Source: Tepidamorphus sp. (lineage in GTDB: Bacteria > Pseudomonadota > Alphaproteobacteria > Rhizobiales > Tepidamorphaceae). Taken from it: DNA of 64,000 nt. The notes beneath the pieces are model-generated. The model ran no database searches, had not been told where the DNA came from, and was given only the letters and a program-made list of their open reading frames with translations. The stretch spans positions 39,490 through 103,489 of the forward strand of contig JANQKY010000096.1 of NCBI GenBank assembly GCA_028280885.1, in the 5' to 3' direction. Below are positions 50,656 to 60,109 of the stretch, one piece after another; the stretch's first letter is position 1; every line of letters begins with the position of its first letter. The translations under genes were made by a program, and so were the position numbers.

Positions 50656-51660
50656 ATGACGGATCTTCCCACCCCTTGCCCCACCTTTGGCGATGTCGAG
50701 GCGGCTGCGGCGCGGCTCGATGGAATTGCGACGCGGACCCCGCTCATCCGGTCGGCCGTTCTTGATGAATGCACCGGCGCGCGGGTCCTGCTCAAGGCGG
50801 AAACGTTGCAGCGGACAGGATCCTTCAAGTTCCGTGGCGCTTACAACGCCGTGTCGCGCCTGTCCGATGCAGCCCGGGCGCGCGGCATCGTCGCCTGCTC
50901 CTCGGGCAATCACGCGCAAGGCGTCGCGGCGGCGGCCGGGCTGTTTCAGGCGCCGGCGACGATCGTCATGCCGACCGACGCTCCGGCCCTCAAGCGGCAG
51001 CGCACCGAGGCGCTGGGCGGGCGGATCGTCTCCTATGACCGGGCCAGCGGCGACCGCGACCGGATCGCCGCCGATCTTGTCGAGGAGACCGGCGGCACCT
51101 TCGTTGCCCCATACGACAATCGCGACGTCATATCCGGCCAGGGCACGGCGGGACTGGAACTTGTGCGGCAGGCCGAGGTGATGGGGCTTGTGCCCGACAT
51201 GGTGCTGACGCCCTGCGGCGGCGGCGGGCTGACCGCGGGGCTTGCGCTGGCGCTGTCTGAACTGGCGCCGCAGGCGAAGCTGATGACCGTCGAGCCGGAG
51301 GGCTTCGACGACCATGCCCGCTCTTTTCGGTCGGGCCATAGAGAACACAATCAGGCGAAGTCAGGCTCGGTCTGCGACGCGCTTCTGGCCGAACGGCCCG
51401 GCGAACTGACCTTCGCGGTCAACCAGCCGCGCGTCACCGAAGGCCTCGTCGTCAGCGACGAGGAGGCGCTGGCAGCGGTCGCCTATGCCTGGCACACCCT
51501 GAAGCTCGTCGTCGAGCCGGGCGGCGCGGTCGCGCTCGCCGCCCTTCTCTCCGGGCGCATCGACAGTCGCGGGCGCACCGTCGCGGTGGTCCTGTCGGGC
51601 GGCAATGCCGACCCGGACGTCTATGCGCGGGCGGTTGCCAATAATCCCGGCGCGGCCTGA
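50656..51660 (+). CDS. PLP-dependent threonine/serine dehydratase family
   Basis: A 334-residue fold-type II PLP enzyme. The Schiff-base lysine is Lys58 in GSFKFRGA; SSGNHAQGVA binds the substrate carboxylate; the glycine-rich phosphate loop is CGGGGLTAG; and late VLSGGNAD completes the cofactor site. It lacks the ACT regulatory domain of biosynthetic IlvA, so it is catabolic or a racemase-like relative. It is 49 nt after agt on the same strand. Substrate could be L-threonine, L-serine or a hydroxy amino acid. Confidence 0.88.
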   Translation: MTDLPTPCPTFGDVEAAAARLDGIATRTPLIRSAVLDECTGARVLLKAETLQRTGSFKFRGAYNAVSRLSDAARARGIVACSSGNHAQGVAAAAGLFQAPATIVMPTDAPALKRQRTEALGGRIVSYDRASGDRDRIAADLVEETGGTFVAPYDNRDVISGQGTAGLELVRQAEVMGLVPDMVLTPCGGGGLTAGLALALSELAPQAKLMTVEPEGFDDHARSFRSGHREHNQAKSGSVCDALLAERPGELTFAVNQPRVTEGLVVSDEEALAAVAYAWHTLKLVVEPGGAVALAALLSGRIDSRGRTVAVVLSGGNADPDVYARAVANNPGAA

Positions 51661-51677
51661 GCCCGACGCCCACCTCG

Positions 51678-52733
51678 TCAGCTGAACAGGATCATCTTCT
51701 GGTCGAAGGTGAGGCCGGTCAGATCGCTCGGCCGGACCGCCCGCCGCTTCGGGCGGATCGAGATCGGTCGGGGCGTGTGCCCGGCCGTATCGTCGGTTGC
51801 GACGGACGCCGGCTCGATGATGTCGGGTTCGATGATGACGGGCTCGGCGGCGTCCAATTCCGCGGCCGGCTCGACCGGATCCGGTTCGATTAAATCGGGC
51901 AGGCGCGGTTCGATCCGGTTCGGCTGGACCGGCGGGGGCACCGGCACGGCGGATTGGGCGCCCGGCGGGTCCAGATCGACGAAGGCGATGTCGTCGAGGG
52001 CGATGGATCCCGGGCCGGCGCGCCGGTCGGGTTCGGCCGCTCCGGACCGGCTGTCGGCATCGGCCGGCGGCAGCGGGTCGCCGATCGCCGCCTCGATCTG
52101 TTCGAGCGCCCGGCCCATCACGTCGAGCCCCGTCATCACGCCGGCCGCCGACGAGATGCCGCTCGCATAGCGCTGCAGGATCTCGCAATGCTCGGCGGGA
52201 ATGCCGTATTGCCGCAGCGCCGTGGCGATGACGCCGATGCGGTCGCCGGCGGTCTTCAGCGTCATCGCCGCCATGCGGCCGGCCTCGGCTTCCGCGGCAA
52301 ACAGGACGGCGCCGGGATCGGGCCGGTCCGATGATCCGGTGCCGGCCGATTTCGACCCGGCGATCTCGACGCGCGTCCGCGCGATCGCCGCGGACACGTC
52401 GCGCAGCGCGGCGAGGCGCGTAACGTCCTCGGCGTCGGCCTGCCGGTCCATCCGGCGCTCGATCCGGTCGAGCGCGTCGAGCAGGGTCGTGGTGTCGGCG
52501 GTGCGGTTGCGGCGGGCATATTCGTCGAGGAACCAGCGGCCGCGGGCGGATTCGCTCACCGCCGCGAGGATCGCCTCGTAGTCGGGTTCCAGGTCTCGTG
52601 CCTGTGCTGCCTGGGGTGCCGCCACCGGCGCGCCAGGGTCTTCGCTGCGTGCGTTTTCGTCTGGAGCGGTATAGTCAGGTCCCGCCTCGTCGACCGTCTG
52701 GCGCGGGGCGGGGGTATTCGCGGGCATCGTCAT
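51678..52733 (-). CDS. Conserved alphaproteobacterial protein of unknown function
   Basis: A 351-residue hydrophilic protein. An N-terminal Pro/Ala-rich tail (about 45 residues) precedes a helical region beginning DYEAILAAVSESARGRWFLDEYARRNR, with ALDRIERRMDRQ. A second helical region (about 155-215) contains TLKTAGDRIGVIATALRQYGIP. The rest is acidic, Pro/Glu/Asp-rich low complexity with DIIEPxxVxP-like strings, and the last about 20 residues (AVRPSDLTGLTFDQKMILFS) look like a conserved peptide tag. No signal peptide. Similar ESARGRWFL proteins occur widely in this class with no known job. The start codon overlaps the divergent MFS start codon. Confidence 0.75.
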   Translation of the reverse strand: MTMPANTPAPRQTVDEAGPDYTAPDENARSEDPGAPVAAPQAAQARDLEPDYEAILAAVSESARGRWFLDEYARRNRTADTTTLLDALDRIERRMDRQADAEDVTRLAALRDVSAAIARTRVEIAGSKSAGTGSSDRPDPGAVLFAAEAEAGRMAAMTLKTAGDRIGVIATALRQYGIPAEHCEILQRYASGISSAAGVMTGLDVMGRALEQIEAAIGDPLPPADADSRSGAAEPDRRAGPGSIALDDIAFVDLDPPGAQSAVPVPPPVQPNRIEPRLPDLIEPDPVEPAAELDAAEPVIIEPDIIEPASVATDDTAGHTPRPISIRPKRRAVRPSDLTGLTFDQKMILFS

Positions 52734-53928
52734 GGACCGGACTCGATTCGCCTTCAGCTTGTCGCTCTACTACACGACCTTGTTTCTGTTGCTCGGGCTG
52801 CAGCTCCCCTACCTGCCGCTCTGGCTGGAATCGCGGTCGCTGACGCCGACTGAGATTAGCCTGATTCTCGCGATTCCGATGATCGTGCGGCTCGGGGCGA
52901 CGCCGGTAATGGCCTATTTCGCCGACCGCATGCCCTCGCGCGGCTTCGCCGTCCTGGTCTATTCGGCCGCCACGGCCGTCCTCTATCTCGGCTATCAGGC
53001 CTCCGCCGGCTTCTGGTCGATCGCGCTGGTAACCGCGCTGGTCTCCCTCGTTCTCAATCCGCTGATGCCGATCACCGAGGCCGTCGCCCTGCGCGGGGCG
53101 CGGTTTTACGATCTCGACTACGGTCGGATGCGGCTGTGGGGATCGCTCGCCTTCATCGTCGCCAACCTGATCGGCGGCGCGGTGATCGCCGAGCGTGGCG
53201 GGCCGGGCGCGCTGGTCGCGATGAACGTCGCGGCGATCCTGCTGGCGCTGGCGGCCCTCGGCCTGCCGCGCCGCGACGAAGGGGGCGAGGGCGGTGGTGA
53301 CCGGGTGAGCCGGCCGAAGCCAAGGATGGCCGAGCTGTTCGCCTTCCTGCGCCGGCCGACCTTCGCCGGCGTGATGGTCGGCTCCGGCCTGATCCAGGCC
53401 TCGCACGCGGTGTTCTATGTCTTCGGGTCGATCGCCTGGATCGAGCAGGGCATTTCGCCGACGACGGTCGGCATGCTGTGGGGCTTCGGCGTGCTGGTCG
53501 AGGTCGGCCTGTTCTCGGTCTCGGGCCGCGTCACCGGGCTGATCGGCATTCGCGGCCTGTTCGCGGCGGCCGCCGGGCTGGCGGTGCTGCGTTGGCTGTT
53601 GATGACCGTGCATTGGCCGGTCGCGGCCTATTTCCCGATCCAGGCGCTGCACGCGGCGACCTTCGGGGCGACCCACTTGGCCGCCATGGCCTACCTGACC
53701 GACGCCGCGCCGGAGCGCCAGGCCAGCGGCGCCCAGGGCCTCTATTTCATGATCTACGGCCTGCTGGTGGGCGTTGCGACGCTGATCGCCGGTCCGCTGT
53801 TTCGCAGCTACGGCACCGGCGCCTATGCGGCGATGGCGCTGATCGCGGCGATCGGCGGTATCGTTCTGTGGATGTCGCTACGAACGCCGCGCGTAGCTCA
53901 CCCCCACAATGCCGGCTCGGGCGGGTAG
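52732..53928 (+). CDS. MFS transporter (HcaT / PPP family-like)
   Basis: A 398-residue carrier with about twelve transmembrane helices. It begins AFSLSLYYTTLFLLLGLQLPYLPLWLE with TM1. The pattern FYDLDYGRMRLWGSLAFIVANLIGG (between TM4 and TM5) is typical of the phenylpropionic-acid permease/HcaT group of MFS proteins. Substrate unknown. Its ATG shares CATG with the ATG of the divergent gene. The 3' end overlaps dgcA by 31 bp on the other strand. Confidence 0.87.
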   Translation: MDRTRFAFSLSLYYTTLFLLLGLQLPYLPLWLESRSLTPTEISLILAIPMIVRLGATPVMAYFADRMPSRGFAVLVYSAATAVLYLGYQASAGFWSIALVTALVSLVLNPLMPITEAVALRGARFYDLDYGRMRLWGSLAFIVANLIGGAVIAERGGPGALVAMNVAAILLALAALGLPRRDEGGEGGGDRVSRPKPRMAELFAFLRRPTFAGVMVGSGLIQASHAVFYVFGSIAWIEQGISPTTVGMLWGFGVLVEVGLFSVSGRVTGLIGIRGLFAAAAGLAVLRWLLMTVHWPVAAYFPIQALHAATFGATHLAAMAYLTDAAPERQASGAQGLYFMIYGLLVGVATLIAGPLFRSYGTGAYAAMALIAAIGGIVLWMSLRTPRVAHPHNAGSGG

Positions 53929-54899
53929 AGCATGCTGCCGTCATAGCGCAGGCCGGGCGCGCGGTCGCGGTCGAGCAGCAGCGGGCCGTCGAGATCGACC
54001 CACTCGGCCCCCTGCGCGACCAGCACGGCCGGGGCCATGGCAAGCGATGTGCCGACCATGCAGCCGACCATGATCTTCAGGCCTTCCGTCCGCGCGGCTT
54101 CCGCCATCGCGAGCGCCTCCGTCAGCCCGCCGGTCTTGTCGAGCTTGATGTTGATGGCGTCATAGCGCGCCGACAGGCCGGTCAGACTGGCCCGGTCGTG
54201 CACACTCTCGTCGGCGCAGATGGTGACCAGGCGGTCGATATCGGCAAGCGGCTCGTCCTGGTCGGCGGGCAGCGGCTGCTCGATCAGTTCCGCGCCGTTG
54301 GCAGCGCTTGCCGCGATCAGGGCTTCGAGCCGGACCGGCGCCCAGCCCTCGTTGGCGTCGAGGATCAGGCGGGCCTCCGGGGCGCCCCTGCGGACCGCCT
54401 CGATGCGTTCGGCGTCGTCCTCGCCGCCATTCGGGCCGCCGAGCTTGACCTTCAGGAGCGGCCGGGCGGCAGCTGCCCTGGCCGCCTCAAACATCGCGTC
54501 CGGATCGCCGAGGCTCAGCGTATAGGCGGTGGTGAGGGGGGAGAGGGTGGCAAGGCCGGCAAGCGTGGCGGCCGGCTGGCCCGCCTGCTTGGCGGCCAGG
54601 TCCCAGAGCGCGCAATCGACCGCGTTGCGGGCAGCGCCCGCCGGCATCGCCTCGCGCAGGCTATCGCGGTCGAGCCCGGCGGTGATCCTGTCGGCAACCG
54701 TCAGGATCGCGTCGCGCACGCCCTCGACGGTCTCGCCGTAGCGGGCATAGGGCACGCATTCGCCGCGGCCGACATGGTCGCCGTCACGGATCTCGGCGAC
54801 GACGACGCGGGCCTCCGTCTTCGTTCCCCTGGCGATCGTGAAGCCGCCGGCGATCGGCCAGCTTTCGATACCCGCGGTGAGGTGTGGCGTGTCCGTCAT
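53898..54899 (-). CDS. dgcA: Enolase-superfamily amino-acid racemase/epimerase (DgcA-like)
   Basis: A 333-residue muconate-lactonising-type enolase-superfamily enzyme. The general-base motif is KVKLGG, metal-binding acids are in DANEGW, EQPLP and ADESV, and KLDKTGG is the second lysine. It resembles Ala-Glu epimerases; pairing with a DUF1611 gene indicates the DgcN/DgcA D-glutamate catabolic system, in which DgcA racemises N-acetyl-D-glutamate. The ATG at 54899 overlaps the dgcN stop (ATGA); the longer upstream frame is the dgcN antisense shadow in another register. Confidence 0.85.
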   Translation of the reverse strand: MTDTPHLTAGIESWPIAGGFTIARGTKTEARVVVAEIRDGDHVGRGECVPYARYGETVEGVRDAILTVADRITAGLDRDSLREAMPAGAARNAVDCALWDLAAKQAGQPAATLAGLATLSPLTTAYTLSLGDPDAMFEAARAAAARPLLKVKLGGPNGGEDDAERIEAVRRGAPEARLILDANEGWAPVRLEALIAASAANGAELIEQPLPADQDEPLADIDRLVTICADESVHDRASLTGLSARYDAINIKLDKTGGLTEALAMAEAARTEGLKIMVGCMVGTSLAMAPAVLVAQGAEWVDLDGPLLLDRDRAPGLRYDGSMLYPPEPALWG

Positions 54900-55909
54900 T
54901 CTTCCGCGAACGCCTCGATGAGCCGCCCGACGATGCCGTCGACGCCGAAGCGGACCGGGTCGGTTGCCGGCACGCCATGCGTGGTGGCCGTTTCCGCGCA
55001 GATTGCCTTGGCCGAGGTCTCGTCGAGCTTCTCGGTATTGATCGCGATGCCGACGCAGCGGATACCCGGATTGGTCAGCGATCCCGCCGCAATGGTCGCG
55101 TCGATCACCTGCTGGATCGTCGGCAGGGGATGCTGGACATTGCGCATGTTGGTGCGGGTCGGCTCGTGGCAGACGACGAAGGCGTCGGGCTGCGAGCCGT
55201 GCAGCAGGCCGAGCGTGACGCCGGCGAAGGAGGGATGGAACAGCGATCCCTGGCCCTCGACCACGTCCCAATGGTCCGGATCGTTGGCCGGCGAAAGCCA
55301 TTCGGCGGCGCCCGAGATGAAATCGGCGACGACGGCGTCGACGGAGACGCCGCGGCCGGAAATGAAGATGCCGGTCTGGCCGGTGGCGCGGAAATCGGCG
55401 TTCAGGCCGCGTTCGCGCATGCCCTTTTCAAGCGCCAGCGCTGTGTATTTCTTGCCGACCGAGCAGTCGGTGCCGACGGTGAGCAGGCGCTTGCCGGGCC
55501 GCTTCGTGCCCCGGCCGGTGGCGAATTTCTCGCGGCTGTGGCGCACGTCGAACAGCGTCCGGCCGCAGCGGGCGGCGGCCTCGGCGATCTCGGGCACGTC
55601 GCCAAGCCGCATGTGCAGGCCGCTTGCGATGTCGAGGCCGGCCTCGAGCGCGGTAACGATCGTGCCGACCCAGTGCTCGGGCAGGACGCCGCCGGGATTG
55701 ACGACGCCGACGATCATCGTGCGGGCGCCGGCATGGACGGCCGCGGCGATGTCGAGATCCGGCAGCTTGGCGTCGGCCTGGCAGCCGGGCAGGCGCAACT
55801 GGCCGACGCACCAGTCGCGGCGCCAGTCGACGATGCCATAGGCGGTCTTGGCGGCGAGATCGTCGGGAACATCGCCCAAGAACAGCAGATACGGACGCGC
55901 TATTTCCAT
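54896..55909 (-). CDS. dgcN: DUF1611 acetyltransferase (DgcN-like)
   Basis: A 337-residue DUF1611 protein. The C-terminal part has a P-loop-like GTDCSVGKKYTALAL at about 166-180, and the nucleotide-binding neighbourhood VVEGQGSLFHPSF. The N-terminal DLAAKTAYGIVDWRRDWCVGQL is characteristic. In marine alphaproteobacteria DgcN acetylates D-glutamate before DgcA acts. Coupled to dgcA by ATGA. The start at 55909 was chosen as the first ATG at the conserved region. The role is inferred from the gene pair. Confidence 0.83.
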   Translation of the reverse strand: MEIARPYLLFLGDVPDDLAAKTAYGIVDWRRDWCVGQLRLPGCQADAKLPDLDIAAAVHAGARTMIVGVVNPGGVLPEHWVGTIVTALEAGLDIASGLHMRLGDVPEIAEAAARCGRTLFDVRHSREKFATGRGTKRPGKRLLTVGTDCSVGKKYTALALEKGMRERGLNADFRATGQTGIFISGRGVSVDAVVADFISGAAEWLSPANDPDHWDVVEGQGSLFHPSFAGVTLGLLHGSQPDAFVVCHEPTRTNMRNVQHPLPTIQQVIDATIAAGSLTNPGIRCVGIAINTEKLDETSAKAICAETATTHGVPATDPVRFGVDGIVGRLIEAFAEE

Positions 55910-56062
55910 GCTATCAAAACCCCGATCGGTGGATTTGAAAGGTGGCCCGCACTTGCCCCGGCGCGCACCAATCATCAAGATGCGCCGTATTATCGGGGGG
56001 AGGGGTGCCGTTGCAAGTCGATTGCGGCGGCTTTTTCGAGGATCGGGTCAGTCACGTCTGCA

Positions 56063-57199
56063 ATGGACACGCAACCGGCACTTATCGCATCCGGCGCAGG
56101 CGATGCCCTGACGCTGAGCGCGTCCGGCGACTGGATCGTCGGCGAGGCAGAGCGGCTGCAGGGCGAGATCCGGCAGGTGGCATCGGTGCCCGCCGGCACC
56201 CGCCGGGTGGCGATCGACCTGGCCGGCATCGGCAGGCTGGATACCGCCGGGGCCTGGCTCCTTCACCGCACCGCCAAGGAGCTTGCCGGCAGCGGCGTCG
56301 AGGTCGTCTATACCGGGCTTGGACCCTCCCGCGAGATCCTGATCGGCGAGGTCGAGCGCTCCGACCGGGAGCCGGCGCCGCCGCGCCGGTCGCCGCCATT
56401 TGCCTATCAGATCGTCAGCGACATGGGCGACACGGTGATCGAATCCGGCCGCGACGTCGTCGAGATGTCGACGCTGCTCGGCCGGGTCCTGCTGATTTCG
56501 GCAGGCTTCATCGCCAGGCCCTGGCGCTTCCGCCTGACCTCGGTCACCTTCCACCTGGAATCGATGGGGCTCAGGGCGGTGCCGATCATCGCGCTGATCA
56601 CTTTCCTGATCGGTGGGATAATCTTGCAACAGGGGGCCTATCAGCTCCGCTTCTTCGGCGCCGAGGTGCTGGCGATCGACCTGGCAGGCATTCTCGTGCT
56701 GCGCGAGATCGGCCTGCTGCTCACCGCGATCATGGTGGCCGGCCGCACCGGCAGCGCGATCACCGCCGAGATCGGCTCGATGAAGATGCGCGAGGAGGTC
56801 GACGCGCTGAAGACGCTGGCGCTCGATCCCGTCGAGGTCCTGATCGTGCCGCGCCTGATGGCGCTCTTGGTGGCGCTGCCGCTCCTGACCTTCGTTGCCG
56901 ATATCGCGGCGCTGACCGGGGCGGGCGTGGTGGCGTGGATCTATATCGACATGCCGCCGGGCGCCTATATTCCCTACCTGCGCAGCGCGATCGACCTGAA
57001 GATGTTCCTGGTCGGGATCATCAAGGCGCCGTTCATGGCGATCGTGATCGGCATGATCGCCTGCCTGGAGGGGTTGCAGGTGGAAGGCAGCGCGGAATCG
57101 CTCGGCCGCCAGACCACCGCCTCGGTGGTCAAGGCGATCTTCGTGGTGATCGTGCTCGACGGGCTGTTCGCGATGTTCTTCGCCGCGATAAACTTCTAG
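56063..57199 (+). CDS. mlaE: Mla-type ABC transporter permease with STAS domain
   Basis: A 378-residue inner-membrane permease. The N-terminal about 100 residues form a STAS-like domain (TRRVAIDLAGIGRLDTAGAWLLHRTA), the role of MlaB fused in front. The rest is the MlaE domain with SVTFHLESMGLRAVPIIALITFLIGGII, LVLREIGLLLTAIMVAGRTGSAITAEIGSMKMREEVDAL and five to six hydrophobic segments. It moves phospholipids or hopanoids between membranes. The ATG at 56063 is chosen because upstream codons lie in the gap to dgcN. First of a four-gene operon. Confidence 0.92.
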   Translation: MDTQPALIASGAGDALTLSASGDWIVGEAERLQGEIRQVASVPAGTRRVAIDLAGIGRLDTAGAWLLHRTAKELAGSGVEVVYTGLGPSREILIGEVERSDREPAPPRRSPPFAYQIVSDMGDTVIESGRDVVEMSTLLGRVLLISAGFIARPWRFRLTSVTFHLESMGLRAVPIIALITFLIGGIILQQGAYQLRFFGAEVLAIDLAGILVLREIGLLLTAIMVAGRTGSAITAEIGSMKMREEVDALKTLALDPVEVLIVPRLMALLVALPLLTFVADIAALTGAGVVAWIYIDMPPGAYIPYLRSAIDLKMFLVGIIKAPFMAIVIGMIACLEGLQVEGSAESLGRQTTASVVKAIFVVIVLDGLFAMFFAAINF

Positions 57200-57205
57200 A
57201 GGCGG

Positions 57206-58108
57206 ATGGCCACGATGAGCGATGCCAACTCGAATACCGGTTCCGGATCAGGCGCTTCGTCGGCGAACGGTTTGGCGAACGGTTCGGCGAACGGTCCGGC
57301 GGGGCCTGTCTTGAACGAGCCGGGGAACGGGTCAGGCGAGCCGATCGTGCGGGCGCGCGGGCTCACCGTCGGCTTCGGCCCCAAGACCATCCACGAACAT
57401 CTCGACCTCGACATCTATCGCGGCGAGGTGCTCGGTGTCGTCGGCGGGTCGGGGACCGGCAAGTCGGTGCTGCTGCGCACCCTCGTCGGCCTGCTGCCGC
57501 GCCGGGCCGGCACGATCGAGATGTTCGGCACCGATATCGACAGCGCCAGTACCGAGCAGCGGCTGGCGGTCGAGCGGCGCTGGGGCATCCTGTTCCAGCA
57601 GGGCGCGCTGTTTTCCTCGCTGACGGTGAAGCAGAACGTCCAGGTGCCGATGCGCGAGCATATGCGGCTCGATTCCAGGCTGATGGACGAGCTGGCGCTG
57701 CTCAAGCTCGCGATGGTCGGGCTTGCCGCCGACGCCGCCGACAAGTTTCCCGCCGAACTGTCGGGCGGCATGATCAAGCGGGCGGCGCTTGCCCGGGCGC
57801 TGGCGCTCGATCCCGATCTCGTCTTCCTCGACGAGCCGACATCCGGCCTCGATCCGATCGGCGCGGCGGACTTCGACGACCTGATCTCGAAGCTGCGAGA
57901 CACTTTAGGTTTGACCGTTTTCATGGTAACCCACGATCTGGACAGCCTGTTTTCGATCTGCGACCGGATTGCCGCGCTGGGCAACAAGCACATCATGGTC
58001 GCCGGCGATCTGAAGACGGTGATGCAGTATCCGGACCCGTGGATTAAGGAGTATTTCCACGGGAAGCGCGCCCGTGGGGCGACCGAGGGTCGGGCCGGTG
58101 GGGCGTGA
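57206..58108 (+). CDS. mlaF: Mla-type ABC transporter ATP-binding subunit
   Basis: A 300-residue ABC ATPase. The first about 45 residues are Gly/Ser/Ala/Asn-rich and contain a short repeat (GLANGSANGPA) encoded by a 12-bp DNA repeat; they are not part of the domain. Walker A is GGSGTGKSV, the Q-loop GILFQQGALFSSL is typical of MlaF, signature LSGGMIKRAALARAL, Walker B VFLDEPTSGLD, and TVFMVTHDLDSLF. An alternative ATG lies at 57215. Seven nt after mlaE. Confidence 0.92.
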   Translation: MATMSDANSNTGSGSGASSANGLANGSANGPAGPVLNEPGNGSGEPIVRARGLTVGFGPKTIHEHLDLDIYRGEVLGVVGGSGTGKSVLLRTLVGLLPRRAGTIEMFGTDIDSASTEQRLAVERRWGILFQQGALFSSLTVKQNVQVPMREHMRLDSRLMDELALLKLAMVGLAADAADKFPAELSGGMIKRAALARALALDPDLVFLDEPTSGLDPIGAADFDDLISKLRDTLGLTVFMVTHDLDSLFSICDRIAALGNKHIMVAGDLKTVMQYPDPWIKEYFHGKRARGATEGRAGGA

Positions 58109-58146
58109 GCGCGCTTTAGACGGCTTTGAGGAGTAGGCGGCGGGGA

Positions 58147-59475
58147 ATGGAAGTCCGGTCAAGTCCGTTCATTGTCGGCCTGTTCACGATCGCGGTTATC
58201 GTCGGCGCCTTCGGCTTCGTCTACTGGATGGCGGCGTTCGGGGAATCGTCGGGCCGGGTCGCCTACCGCGTCATCTTCTCCGACGAGGTGACGGGCCTGA
58301 ACAAGGGCAGCTCCGTCCTCTATAACGGCATCAAGGCCGGCGACGTGACCGAGTTGTCCGTCGCCAAGGACGATCCCGCCCAGGTGGTCGCGCGGATCGA
58401 GGTCGACCCGAACTATCCCATCAATGTCGATACCACCGCGCAGCTCCAGTTCACCGGCATCACCGGCGTCGGCTTCATCCAGCTTAAGACGGCCAAGGCC
58501 GACGCCATGCCGTTGACCGAGGCCTGGGGCAAGTCCGACGAGCCGCCGATCATCTATGCGGAGAAATCGACGTTTCAGGACCTGATCGAGGGCGCCCAGT
58601 CGCTGATGGCCAAGGTCGACTCGGTCGCCTCCAGCATCGATACGCTGGTCAAGACGAACGAGACTGCGGTGTCCAACACGATCAAGAACGTCGAGACCTT
58701 TTCGGCAGCGCTGGCCGACAATTCGGACAAGATCTCGACCTTCATGAGCGATGCGAGCGCGGCGGCGAAATCGCTCTCCTCCGTCGGCGAGCGCGTCGAC
58801 AAGCTCGCCACCAACCTCAACACGCTGGTTGCGGCGATCTCGCCGGACGAGGTGCGGGCGATCGTCGGCGACGTGCGCACCTTCGCCGATTCGCTTGCCG
58901 CCAACGCCGACACGATCACGGTGATGGCCGAGAATGCCGGCGACGCGGCCGAGCGCATCAACAAGATCGCCCAGACCCTGGAGGGCGCCGCCGCCAACGC
59001 CGTCAAGGTGATCGAGGCGGTCAATCCCGGCCAGGTTTCGCAGATCGTCGCCAATCTCGACAAGATCAGCACGACGATCGCCGGCAAGGATCAGGAGATC
59101 ACGTCCTTCATCGACGATGCGAAGGCGACCGCGGCCGAGCTCAAGCAGGCCTCGGAGCGGGTCAACACGCTGCTTGCCAAGGTCGACGGGATGGTCGGCA
59201 GTCCCGAAGGCCAGAACATGATCACAAACGTCAACCAGGCCGCCAAGTCGATCCGGGAACTGGCCGACAATTTGAATTCCAGGATCGGTACCATTACAGC
59301 GGATGTCGAGCGGTATGGCGTGGGGGGCTTGAAGGACTTCCAGGCGCTGATGGCGGAAGCCCGGCGGATGGTGTCCAATCTCGATCGCACGCTGACCTCT
59401 CTGGAAAGCAATCCGGGGGGATTCCTGTCGGGGCGGCCCCCGGTGCCGGAATACAGCGCCGGGCGCCGGTTCTAG
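58147..59475 (+). CDS. mlaD: MCE-domain substrate-binding protein (MlaD-like)
   Basis: A 442-residue protein anchored by one N-terminal helix (FIVGLFTIAVIVGAFGFVYWMAAF), with the MCE domain at about 38-120 (YRVIFSDEVTGLNKGSSVLYNGIKAGDVTELSV; ITGVGFIQLK). A long helical region follows (about 145-400) with many Leu/Ala heptads, longer than E. coli MlaD (183 residues), which suggests an extended coiled-coil tube like PqiB or LetB. It carries lipids across the periplasm. The ATG at 58147 is preferred over 58126 because the extra residues are Arg-rich non-conserved. Confidence 0.92.
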   Translation: MEVRSSPFIVGLFTIAVIVGAFGFVYWMAAFGESSGRVAYRVIFSDEVTGLNKGSSVLYNGIKAGDVTELSVAKDDPAQVVARIEVDPNYPINVDTTAQLQFTGITGVGFIQLKTAKADAMPLTEAWGKSDEPPIIYAEKSTFQDLIEGAQSLMAKVDSVASSIDTLVKTNETAVSNTIKNVETFSAALADNSDKISTFMSDASAAAKSLSSVGERVDKLATNLNTLVAAISPDEVRAIVGDVRTFADSLAANADTITVMAENAGDAAERINKIAQTLEGAAANAVKVIEAVNPGQVSQIVANLDKISTTIAGKDQEITSFIDDAKATAAELKQASERVNTLLAKVDGMVGSPEGQNMITNVNQAAKSIRELADNLNSRIGTITADVERYGVGGLKDFQALMAEARRMVSNLDRTLTSLESNPGGFLSGRPPVPEYSAGRRF

Positions 59476-59491
59476 AGCATTGGCATCGGCG

Positions 59492-60109
59492 ATGAGAGAG
59501 GGTGGGGGAACGAGCTTGCGAACCGCGTGGCAGCCATTGGTCGCGCTTCTGTGCGCTGCCGTGTTAAGCGGCTGCTCCTTCCTTGCGCCCAAGCCCGCGC
59601 CCGACACGTTCGATCTTGAGGCCGCCACCGCCTTTCCGGGAACCGTCGGCGGCACCTCCATCCAGTTCGCGATCACCGAGCCGAGCGCGGTCGGCGCGCT
59701 CAACAGCGAGCGGATCGTGGTGCGGCCCGAACCTACCGAGATCACCTATCTGGCCAAGGCGCAGTGGAACGACCGGGTGCCCGTGCTGGTCCAGGCGCGG
59801 CTGATCGATTCCTTCCGGAATACCGGCAAGGTGCGCTCCGTCGGCCTGCCCGGCGGCGCCGTCGACAACGATGTCGGGCTCGTCACCGATCTGGAGGATT
59901 TCCATATCGATGCCGAGACGGGCCAGGCGCGGATCACCATCGCCGTCAGGATCGTCTCCGATCAGACCGGCCGGGTGATCGCCTCGCGCATCTTCCGGGC
60001 GACCGCGCCGGTGTCGGGCGATTCGATCGACGACATGGTCGACGCGATGAACGCGGCCTTCACCACCATCGCCGCCGATATCGTGGTCTGGACGCTGGCG
60101 CGCATCTGA
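59492..60109 (+). CDS. ABC-type transport auxiliary lipoprotein (PqiC/LptE-like)
   Basis: A 205-residue lipoprotein. The lipobox LSGC is at about 27-30, giving a lipidated Cys in the outer membrane. The mature part matches the ABC-type transport auxiliary lipoprotein family: ITYLAKAQWNDRVPVLVQARLIDSFRNTGKV and GQARITIAVRIVSDQTGRVIA. It likely receives lipids from the MCE protein, as PqiC does. A TTG at 59480 is possible. A tandem repeat overlaps its stop codon. Confidence 0.88.
   Translation: MREGGGTSLRTAWQPLVALLCAAVLSGCSFLAPKPAPDTFDLEAATAFPGTVGGTSIQFAITEPSAVGALNSERIVVRPEPTEITYLAKAQWNDRVPVLVQARLIDSFRNTGKVRSVGLPGGAVDNDVGLVTDLEDFHIDAETGQARITIAVRIVSDQTGRVIASRIFRATAPVSGDSIDDMVDAMNAAFTTIAADIVVWTLARI

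Noticed and set aside
58159..59745. 528-codon minus-strand open frame opposite mlaD
   Set aside because: Shadow of the MCE-protein gene caused by third-position GC bias; no ribosome-binding site or motif.
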